64,000 nucleotides of DNA, from positions 31,939,516 through 32,003,515 of the forward strand of contig NC_057766.1 of assembly GCF_010389155.1 (NCBI RefSeq), written 5' to 3'. The DNA is from Erigeron canadensis. Its lineage: Eukaryota > Streptophyta > Magnoliopsida > Asterales > Asteraceae. The notes under the pieces were generated by a model that had not been told where the DNA came from, did no database searches, and worked only from the letters and a program-made list of their open reading frames with translations. Of this stretch, positions 55,860-64,000 are shown one piece after another; positions within the stretch are counted from its first letter, which is position 1; every line of letters starts with the position of its first letter. Both the position numbers and the translations under genes were made by a program.

Positions 55860-56937
55860 TTAATTCTCTGGCTGCCACTTTCGCTTCTTATCCAGTGAAG
55901 ATGGAGAGGACCCTGGAATATCATCATCATCATCATCATCATAACTAGAGTTTGCTATAGCACTGGTCGTCTCATCCCCCGGTCTCCGGCCACCAATATG
56001 GGGAGATACAAGGCTCTTCATCAATACAGGGGCAGTAGCATACACCCCCCAATTTGTGGCTAAACATGGATCCACCTCTCGAATAATGCCCCCGCCTGCC
56101 CATGGTGTTTCCAAGTAGTATACAGGATCAGGCTCTATCGCATAACCATGATGCTGATGCCATACATACCATGAGTCTTTTTCATTGTACAGCCACATTT
56201 CCCATATGCAAGTGGGCTTAGGCAATTTACGATTTTTTATAGCCCGTTTACGTTTGCAGATCTGTAGACATCCTCGGATACACCCAAGTCTATGACCATT
56301 TTCCTTTATATAGAGATCATGATCATCTGGTTGAGGGATTTCATTAAACGAAAGAATTACCTTTCTCTCGTTTTCACGATAACTCCTCATAAACCAGTGA
56401 AGCGCCTCATCACATAAGATGCCGGATCTACCACTTAGAGGGTATAGCATATACTTGATGCGATCAATAAGCCTCCAAACATTCGATTTCAGTGTGAACA
56501 CATAAAATCGTGTGTGGTCCTTTTCGGGTCTTGTGCACCCAACTATAACCTTATAATCATCTATAGATGAATCATAACCAAAACCCCAACATGATGTACT
56601 ACTTCTAGTAAAGTCGAGAGGCGGTGGGACTAATTTCACCTCTCTAGTGCAAGGATTGGTTATTAAAAGTCGACCATCTTAATTTGATAGAGACGCATAC
56701 TAGGCCATTAGCGGAACCAACAATGCGACAAGAACCTCGTTTAGGCATGATGATCCTTCTTGAAAGGCAATAAGTGTTAACATCATTCTCATAAGAACGA
56801 TTTAAATGAGATTCGACGAAACAAGGAGCGGAAATAAAAGAATACCATGCCTTACAAACCCTCTTGCATTGGATTAAATCTTCCACATCCAATCTGATGA
56901 GTATCTGCTCAAGCATATCAAACCCAAGCTCTGTCAT
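55860..56937 (-). pseudogene. F-box protein gene with a single frameshift
   Basis: The upstream frame (from ATG at 56937) encodes an N-terminal F-box, ELGFDMLEQILIRLDVEDLI then CKRVCKAWYSFISAPCFVESH. It continues to GSANGLVCVSIKL and then hits a stop. Shifting frame by one base near 56680 restores the expected continuation DGRLLITNPCTREVKLVPPP, and the second frame then runs 259 residues through an F-box-associated (FBA-like) region (FGYDSSIDDYKV, WRLIDR, GILCDEALHWF) to an Asp-rich, basic tail ending KRKWQPEN. F-box proteins link substrates to SCF ubiquitin ligases through SKP1. The long undamaged second frame suggests a recent inactivation, or an assembly error at one base. The expected whole protein is about 365 residues. 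A GAT microsatellite encodes the Asp run. Confidence 0.85.
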
Positions 56938-56983
56938 CTTATCGTATTCAACCCCTAATGGAAACCACTGAAACGAATTAAGG

Positions 56984-56994
<11 letters not shown>

Positions 56995-57022
<28 letters not shown>
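56995..57022. repeat. (TA)n microsatellite
   Basis: About 13 TA units just upstream of the F-box gene and adjacent to foldback copy 3. Confidence 0.9.
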
Positions 57023-57033
57023 GTATATAGGGT

Positions 57034-57408
57034 AACACTCCGGTGAAAACACTCTTAAAATAAGAACGGTGAGAACACCTTAAAAACATCATTTTGATGC
57101 ATTAAAAGTCCATAAAATTAACATAGTGCAGAACTAATTATCTTTATTTAAGTGTTTAACAACACATTCATCCGTCAAAATCGAAATAATCATGTTTTTT
57201 GTTTTGTGCATCCATCTTGGATGCATAATCATCAAAATGATGCATCCAACAAAAAACGTGATTTTTTCGATTTTGATGAATCAATGTGTAGTTAAACACT
57301 TAAATAATGATAATTAGTTATGCACTATGTCAGTTTTATAGACTTTTAATGCATTAAAATGATGTTTTTAAAGTATTCTCACCGTTCTTATTTTAAAACT
57401 GTTCTTAG
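57034..57408 (+). mobile_element. Foldback MITE, copy 3 of 3
   Basis: Same orientation of the core as copy 1 (GTGCATCCATCTTGGATGCA before TGATGCATCCAAC). Both arms are intact. The left terminus AACACTCCGGTGAAAAC matches the inverse of the right terminus of copy 2, which helps define the true element end. Confidence 0.75.
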
Positions 57409-57599
57409 GTATAAATTAACATATGTTAATTAGCCCGTAGACTAAAACCTCAGGCCCATAAACATTAGTTATTGGCTTATACTTTTATAGCATAAATAAA
57501 TAACAATAATCATTCAACCTGTGCAGGCAAAGGCCCAAAGCCCACATGATTTCCAGACATGACCGATAACCACTCCGACATATGACCACTTGTATTAAT

Positions 57600-57940
57600 A
57601 GTTTTTTTAAAGGTGAATTTCGCTGAAAATTTCATATCGTGATTTGACAGCGAGAGGTCTAACATACGTTGTCTTAAACGGATCCGTGCTAGAGAACTTC
57701 TTCGAAGTAGGAATATCTATTTCAAATACCCGATGGGGGAAAACCCCCTACCAATCCACTCACCGCTCGAAGGCACGACGATTAATAGGGTAAACCTTGC
57801 ACTCTCAGACTTGAACATGGGTATACCCAAGTCAAGCCCTCATAAAAGGACTTAATTCTTATGTCCTCCTCACAAGTTGAACACAAGATCTCATATAAAA
57901 TGGATGATCTTTCAACCATTTAGCTAAAACTAAATGACAG
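57600..57940 (-). mobile_element. SINE-like element, minus strand
   Basis: On the minus strand TTTTAGCTAAATGGTTG (A-box-like) is followed about 45 bases on by TGTTCAACTTGTG (B-box-like). A GC-richer body of ~250 bp follows. It is longer than most plant SINEs, so part could be another repeat. Confidence 0.5.
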
Positions 57941-59158
57941 ACGCAACTATATATTAATCATCATCATTATCATTATCATGTTTCACACGTTTTATAAGTA
58001 TCAATGCTAGAATAATTTTGTATAATCGTTATAATTATCACTTTAAATAGTAAGTTAAGTTATTACTTGACTAAGTTTAAAATTTAAAAGCTTGTATTTA
58101 TTATATAATCCAAATTATATATTTGACTAGGAATATTCTTTAAATAATATCACAAAATGAAATAATGGACAAATAACAAAAAGACCCTTAAAAATTTAAG
58201 TCACATTAAAATAAAATGATTAAATAAATTACTATATATACATATTAAATATAAAAAATTAAAAAAATTGAAAGATTACAAAGAGATATTCACAAAATTT
58301 ACTTTAATGATTAATAATCTACATGACATGAACAAAATACAAAATATTTGAAAAAGTTACAACTAAGCAAAAATCCTAATTATAATCTAGATAAATATAA
58401 CACATATGGATTTTATATATTCTCACTTAGTTGTTTATATCTAGCTATATATGTATTAGATAAATATTATTACAAAAATAAATTATTAGATTATGGAAGC
58501 AATTATCTAACGAGAACTCAGCTACACCATTAAGCTTTGAAATGATATTAATATACAAACAAATAAAACATTTATATCAATGTTTCGGTATTACATTATT
58601 TTACTTTGATTTTAATTATATTCTTTATATTTGAAGTTAGCAATTTGCAGCTTCTTTGGCAAAAACACTGTTGTTATAAGCTTCTTTCTATTTCAAGTTA
58701 GCGATTCGTTTTATTTAAATATATATATATATACACATTCCAATTTATAGGGTTTTTTAATTACATATATTTAAATATTATATTAAATATATCGTAAAGG
58801 ACTCATGTATTTGACACAAGACTAAATTAATTTAATACTTATTATAAAAAGACAACTGTGATAATAGTTTATCAGCCACTAATAAGTTTCGATTCATCAA
58901 ATTAAAATTTGCTTATGTCATAAACCATAATTAAAAAATAACAATCATAAATCAAAACAAAATTATAGTAAAAATGCTCTTTATCATGTACAAAATGTTC
59001 ATTATCGATTCATGAGAGTTTTATGAAAACTTTTCATTTGCTTCTCTTCGATGGAAGCTTGATTTTCCAATAACTCATAATAGTATTAATAATATCATTA
59101 ATGAATAATAAATAATGATAACGTTAAAACTTATTGTTATATTTATGTTTATAATATA
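57941..59158. other. AT-rich gene-free spacer
   Basis: Strongly AT-rich. No gene or complete element recognised. Confidence 0.5.
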
Positions 59159-59311
59159 GAAAATGATAAAATCATCCTAATACATTAAGATGGTAACATG
59201 TGGTATCCACTAATTTTCTTTTCTAATCTTGCCTCCTGATTTTTTCACATGTCATCATCTCATAATTAAAAAAATTATTATGTTATTTGGTTAGTAGGAT
59301 TAATCATTTTC
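59159..59311. mobile_element. MITE, copy 2 of a two-copy family
   Basis: It matches the reverse complement of 9157-9337 along most of its length (CTAATCTTGCCTCCTGATTT, CACATGTCATCATCTCAT, GTAGGATTAATCATTTTC), with a few deletions. Confidence 0.6.
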
Positions 59312-60499
59312 TAAAATGTTAATATTAATATAATAATAACAATAATAAAAATAATAGTAACAATATGGAAAAGTCTTCTGGGCAATATATGAATTCTTTT
59401 AGAATTCAGATTTTGTGATGAAATTCTAAATTTCATGTTTAAGAAAGTTGATAGAAATTATTGGATTCTAATTTTATCAATTTGTCCAATCAAACCTTGT
59501 AAAAGTTGGAATTCACATTTCAATTCCTAAGACATTTTTTTAGGCTTTTGTGAACCAACTACCCCCTAAAATAAGGACAATAATTTTGAGCTTGTTGGGG
59601 ATTACGGGTATGTTTGACACAAATACTTGGAGCTGGGTCTGTAGTTAGGGCTTGGGGCTTTTTTTTCAACTCTCTTCCTACAAACTTTTATTTTAAAGAC
59701 CTTTTGAGGCTTTTAGGAGCTTTTTGAGGTTTGAACTTTTGATTTCTTATGCATTACCAAACAGAGCTATAATTTTAAAAGAAGCTTGTTTTTAAAAGTT
59801 AAGGGTTTTTAAGTCCCTAAAAGCCCTCGCCAAATAGACCCTACATTTGTAAGATATATTTTATGTTTAAAATTCACGTTTTAAAAAAAGTATATCGTAA
59901 TTTGTATTTTCAAAACTGCATTTTGTCTATAAAATTATATATATTCAAATTTTATTTATTAAATACAACTTGCAAAAATGATAATTGGATAAAAACCATT
60001 AAATATTAAATACAACTTTCAACTATTAAATATTGGGCAAATACAATAAATAAATAATCGATTCTATATTTCTACTCAGAGCATCTTTAATGGTGGGTTG
60101 AAAAAAAGCTTTTTTTTGAAAGAAAAAGTTTTTGTAAAGGTTGATATCATTGGAGTGAATAGTTTTTTGTTGAATAGATTCACAATCCTCAACTTTCTAA
60201 TCAAAAACTTTTTTCCATGTTTAATGATAAAAAAAATTTAGAAAAAACTTTTTATTAGAGAAGATAATCTTTTAAGAGGTCGAAGATGATGGATTAATTA
60301 AATGGTAAAATAAAAAGTTTTTAAATTTTTTTTGTCATTATGGATGATGAAGTCGAAATTTGTCTTCATGTCATAATTTTTGACTTTTAATGATTCTAAA
60401 ACAAAAAGAAAAAGAAATCAACAATCTTTGACTAAAAGATCCGGTTTTCCTCCCCACACTCCTCCAAACCAAATTTCATTCTGAAACCCGAAAACATTT
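59312..60499. other. Spacer upstream of the UPF0496 pair
   Basis: It contains two likely decayed MITEs. At about 59606-59843 the ends resemble GGGTATGTTTGACA and its inverse GCCAAATAGACCC. At about 60079-60390 there is a sequence starting GAGCATCTTTAATGGTGG. Neither has a convincing target duplication. The last ~80 bp is the leader of the next gene. Confidence 0.4.
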
Positions 60500-61636
60500 A
60501 TGGGTTGTTTCCTTAGCACAGACTCAAACAAAACCAAAACATTATCATCAAAATCGTCATCATCGTCATCAATGTCAAATTCTGAGCTAAACCCAGATCT
60601 AACTTCATACCAAGATGCTTGCCAGTCGGATCCGGAGCTCCAATCTTTTGACACAGCACTCCAAGACCGAACAAGCAGAGTCATCAACACTCTCGCCGCC
60701 GGCGTTGAGGTCCGTTCACTTTCCCTTGACTCCCTCCGGGAAGTCACCGGAAGTTTACTTGATATGAACCAAGAAGTTGTTAAAGTTATACTTGAATGTA
60801 AAAAAGATATATGGGAAAATGACCAATTGTTCTCATTGGTTCAAGATTATTTTGATATTAGTATTTTAACTATTGATTTATGTACTTCACTTAATAATTG
60901 TTTGAAAAATGCTAGATCTAGTTTATCTTTTTTACAAATTGTTATTAATAAATATGAAGCAAATACTACTAGTACTGTTCTTGAGGAGTTCAAAGAATTT
61001 AAGGCGTTAGACGGGCCGTTTTCTGGCGAATTCTTTGAGTTGTTTCAACAAGTTTATAAAAAACAAGTTACAATGTTGAAAAAATTGCAAACCCAAAAAG
61101 GGAAAGTTGATAAAAAGTTGAAATCAATGAAGACATGGAGGAGATTGAGTAATGTGTTATTTGTGGCAACTTTTAGTACTGTTTTGATATGTTCGGTTGT
61201 AGCGGCGGCGGTGGCTGCACCGCCGCTTGTGACAGCATTAGCTGCTGCGGTTGCTGTGCCATTAGGGTCCATGGGGAAGTGGGTGAATTCGTTGTGGAAA
61301 AAGTACGAACATGAGTTTAGAGATCAGAGGGAGATGATTAGTGCAATGCAGGTTGGGAATTATATTGTGATTAAAGATTTGGATAATATTAAGGCGCTTG
61401 TTGACAAATTGGGAGATGAAATGAAAGGTATGATGGGAAATGTTGATTTTGCGGTAACAGAAGAGGAACAGGAGGCGGTGGGGATGGTGGTGGATGAAAT
61501 GAAGATCACGATGAATGTGTTTGCGAAAACAATTGAGGATTTGAGTGAACATTCGGATAAGTGTATAAGGGATGTAAGAAGAGCAAGGACTATGATTTTG
61601 CAGAGGATTATTAAGCATCCTAGTGACTCACTTTAG
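60500..61636 (+). CDS. UPF0496 (DUF677, AT14A-like) protein, copy 1
   Basis: A single exon of 378 residues. It begins MGCFLST (Gly2 and Cys3, suitable for N-myristoylation and palmitoylation), then a Ser-rich stretch with a second methionine at 25 (MSNSELNPD). The DUF677 helical body follows: SFDTALQDRTSRVIN, LREVTGSLLDMNQEVVKVIL, CTSLNNCLKNARSSL, and the family-typical DGPFSGEFF. A hydrophobic, alanine-rich segment at about 216-256 looks membrane-associated. A long helical tail ends QRIIKHPSDSL. Members of this family (for example Arabidopsis AT14A) have been linked to the cytoskeleton and cell wall-membrane contact; the molecular role is unclear. The gene is intact. A tandem copy lies 1.2 kb downstream. 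Confidence 0.93.
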   Translation: MGCFLSTDSNKTKTLSSKSSSSSSMSNSELNPDLTSYQDACQSDPELQSFDTALQDRTSRVINTLAAGVEVRSLSLDSLREVTGSLLDMNQEVVKVILECKKDIWENDQLFSLVQDYFDISILTIDLCTSLNNCLKNARSSLSFLQIVINKYEANTTSTVLEEFKEFKALDGPFSGEFFELFQQVYKKQVTMLKKLQTQKGKVDKKLKSMKTWRRLSNVLFVATFSTVLICSVVAAAVAAPPLVTALAAAVAVPLGSMGKWVNSLWKKYEHEFRDQREMISAMQVGNYIVIKDLDNIKALVDKLGDEMKGMMGNVDFAVTEEEQEAVGMVVDEMKITMNVFAKTIEDLSEHSDKCIRDVRRARTMILQRIIKHPSDSL

Positions 61637-62861
61637 ACCTTTAGGCGTATGTTAGCTGATATTTGATTTCTAAACCTTGTGGTTCTGATAGATATGTCTT
61701 CCAGCGTAGACATGTTTTGTTATGTAAATGATTTTGGGTACCTGTATTCTGGTTGGGTCCCGAAACGAGAGAGCAAATGCAAGAAATATGTATAACTTAT
61801 GGATGTTGTAGTGTTATTTGTTGTGAGTTTGTTATGCCATATTTGGCTTAATTAGGATGATATGGATTGGATGTTGATCTGACTGGTTTGCTGTTTAGGT
61901 TGTATGGTCTTGCGTAATATTTCAGCTTATTGGCTTATTTGTGTTTGTTCGATAAGTAATGAACCTGCTGAACACTTGGATTGCTTTATTGGCTTATTAG
62001 GATACCATGAGACTAAGTGTTTATCATAAGCTCATTCATCTGCACTATAACCCAGCTATATCTGTATGCTGCTTCCTACATCCTGTTCAAGATGCATTTT
62101 AACAAGACACTATTCAAGTTTGGTTCTATTTGTTCTTGGCTACTACTTACATGTTCAATATTCTTAAAAAGGGTAAGTCGCCTAACTATATGAAGTTTGC
62201 CATGTTTTATTGTTTCCAATTTCTAGTTAATGTTATAACTTATGTCACCATTATTGTATAGTATGTATAATCGATTATAACTTACAGACCTTTGATGTGG
62301 CAACGGTTTGGTTGATGTTATGACTTATAGTGACTATCATGCTAGAAGAAACCTCAGCTACCTAATGAAGTAGCCCAACACAATAACAATGAAATGCAAG
62401 TTTTAAGAAAGAGTTGGGAAATTTAAAATCTGGATGTACACAAAGAACAGGCGCCACATTCTCGTCCTGAGCGCCAGTCACATAGGGCGGCCATGTCAAG
62501 CCGAGTACAGAGAGATCCGTCCGAATGTCCGATGGTCTTTCACTCTCTTGTTGTGTCTTCCCAGTTAGGATGAAGGATTAGTACCGATATCAAAAATTAC
62601 CATATGGAAATGTAATGATGAAAAAAAAAATACAAAGACCAAACTTAACTTAATGATATGGTATATCCTAATAGGATGTGATGAAAGCAACTCTTTAAAA
62701 AAAACATTCATCTTTGACTAGGAAAAAGGAAAGAAATTTTTTTTTGAACAATCTAACACTGAAAAATCCGGTTTTCCTCTCCACACTCAATCTCCAAACC
62801 AAATTTCTCAAATCCAAAAACCTACTGCTTAACACAACTTTAACAAAACCATCATCAAAAA
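61637..62861. other. Spacer between the two UPF0496 genes
   Basis: No gene. Around 62440-62570 there is a GC-rich block (AGGCGCCACATTCTCG, GTCCGTCCGAATGTCC-like words) that contrasts with its surroundings and could be an inserted fragment of unknown origin. The last ~110 bp is recognisably homologous to the leader of copy 1. Confidence 0.5.
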
Positions 62862-63848
62862 ATGTCAAATTCTGCACTTAACCCATCTCAATTGGAAATG
62901 GAAACAATACTCAAAGATTTCGCAGGCAATAACGACCTCCACAAGGACACAAGAATCCAAGTCGATAACGACCTCCACAAGGACTATCACGGCTTTGACC
63001 TTGGCACCGACCTATTCAGCAACCATCTTAAGGTCATCCATCCACTGGCTAAAGATTATGCTCAACTTATGTCAACTATTGATTCGTCTGCTTCACTTAA
63101 TAATTGTTTGAAAGGAATTGATTCTCGTTTCTCTTCTTTATATACTGTTATTGATAAATATGAAGCACATAGTAGTGATGTGAACATTCTTGAGGAGTTT
63201 AAAAAGTTTAAGGCCTTGGACGGACCGTTTTCGGGTGAATTCTTCGAGTTGTTACAACATGATTCTATGAAACAAGTTACAATGTTTGAGAAGCTGCAAG
63301 CCCAGAAAGTGGAACTTGATAAGAAGTTGAAATCGATGAAGACGGGGAGGATATTGAGTAATGTGTTTTTTTGGGGGACTTGTAGCACTGTTGTGATTGG
63401 TTCTGTTGTGGCTGCGGTGGTGGCTGCCTCTCCGCTTGTCACAGCATCAGCTGCTGCGTCTGCTGTGCCGTTGGGGTCGATGGGGCAGTGGGTTAATTCA
63501 TTGTGGAAGGAGTATGAGCAGAAGTTTAGAGATCAGAGGGAGATGACAAGTGAAATGCAGGTTGGGAATTATATTGTGATGAAAGATTTGGATAACATCA
63601 AGGCGCTTGTTGACAAACTGGAAGCAAATACGGAAGGTATGCTGGGAAATGTTGATTTTGAGGTAACTACCAAGGAACAGGAAGCGGTGGGGATAATGGT
63701 GGATGAGATGAAGAGCATGAGGAATGTGTTTGAAAAGACAATTGAGGATTTGAGTGACCATTTGGACAAGTGCACAAGTGATGCAAAAATAGCAAGGACT
63801 ATGATTTTGAAGAGGATTATTAAGCATCCTAGCTACTCATCACTTTAG
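62862..63848 (+). CDS. UPF0496 (DUF677, AT14A-like) protein, copy 2, without the MGCFLS start
   Basis: A single exon of 328 residues, clearly a tandem duplicate of the gene at 60500. The body from ASLNNCLKG through DGPFSGEFF, the Ala-rich hydrophobic segment, and the tail KRIIKHPSYSSL aligns closely. The first methionine (MSNSALNPS) corresponds to Met25 of copy 1. The upstream DNA still resembles copy 1's first 24 codons, but the ATGGGTTGT start region is lost. The N-terminal domain is shortened and re-written, and contains a duplicated NDLHKD motif from an 18-bp direct repeat. The protein therefore lacks the lipidation signal. It could be functional with a different location, or be decaying. 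The reading frame is otherwise open. Confidence 0.9.
   Translation: MSNSALNPSQLEMETILKDFAGNNDLHKDTRIQVDNDLHKDYHGFDLGTDLFSNHLKVIHPLAKDYAQLMSTIDSSASLNNCLKGIDSRFSSLYTVIDKYEAHSSDVNILEEFKKFKALDGPFSGEFFELLQHDSMKQVTMFEKLQAQKVELDKKLKSMKTGRILSNVFFWGTCSTVVIGSVVAAVVAASPLVTASAAASAVPLGSMGQWVNSLWKEYEQKFRDQREMTSEMQVGNYIVMKDLDNIKALVDKLEANTEGMLGNVDFEVTTKEQEAVGIMVDEMKSMRNVFEKTIEDLSDHLDKCTSDAKIARTMILKRIIKHPSYSSL
62931..62984. repeat. 18-bp direct repeat inside UPF0496 copy 2
   Basis: AACGACCTCCACAAGGAC occurs at 62931 and 62967, exactly 36 bp apart, so the frame is kept and NDLHKD is encoded twice. Confidence 0.95.
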
Positions 63849-64000
63849 ACCCTCCTGCTTATAAACCTATGCTTCTAAAGTTCTAATATATATGAAGAAT
63901 TTTTCTTTTCTTTTTTTTTTTTAATAAGAATATGAATGATCTTTTGTTATGGAAATTTTTTCATGGGCGTAGCATTTATGGAATAAATGCAATGAATATG

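Noticed and set aside
61054..61618. Antisense frames over UPF0496 copy 1
   Set aside because: Shadows of the coding strand; equivalent antisense frames occur over copy 2 because the two genes are similar.

Overview
This is a nuclear chromosome segment of a flowering plant. The genes have spliceosomal introns, there is a nuclear psbO, a DYW-class PPR protein, a DA1-family growth regulator and LysM receptor kinases, and the spacers are AT-rich and crowded with plant-type transposons. The gene set fits a eudicot. An NFP/NFR5-type LysM receptor is normally kept only in plants that form arbuscular mycorrhiza or related symbioses. I suspect an asterid such as a composite, but that is a guess from general look, not a demonstration.

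Layout. 1-4.6 kb: psbO (two exons, +) converging on an intronless PPR-DYW gene (-). 4.6-16.9 kb: gene-poor, with a broken PPR fragment at 6.8-7.2 kb and many small transposons. 17.1-17.6 kb: a short PADRE/DUF4228 gene. 17.6-34.3 kb: no convincing gene. Here lie a Helitron split by a 2-kb solo LTR, further Helitrons, hAT-type elements with clear 8-bp target duplications, PIF/Harbinger MITEs and foldback MITEs. 35.8-39.7 kb: a ten-exon DA1-type gene with a hAT element in intron 8. 40.4-44.4 kb: two intronless LysM receptor-like kinases tail to tail, an NFP/NFR5-type (+) and a LYK4/LYK5-type (-), with only 257 bp between stop codons. 47-48 kb: a damaged multi-exon gene I do not recognise. 49.7-57 kb: an orphan terminal exon, two copies of a duplicated non-coding segment (each invaded by different transposons), and a frameshifted F-box gene. 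60.5-63.85 kb: a tandem pair of UPF0496 (DUF677) genes, the second of which has lost the N-terminal MGCFLS start.

How the genes relate. Most neighbours are functionally unrelated, as is usual in plants. The exception is the LysM pair. Both encode plasma-membrane receptors with kinase domains that look catalytically dead, of the two types known to perceive lipo-chitooligosaccharides (NFP) and chitin oligomers (LYK4/5). The most unusual non-genic feature is a set of hAT-type elements that share related ends and 8-bp target duplications, but each is filled with its own amplified short word and its reverse complement (CTCGAG, CCGGTTAA, ATATCGG, GACTCG). Nested insertions with matching empty sites elsewhere in the window allow a relative order of events to be read.

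All family assignments are from reading the sequence and memory of the families; no database search was run.
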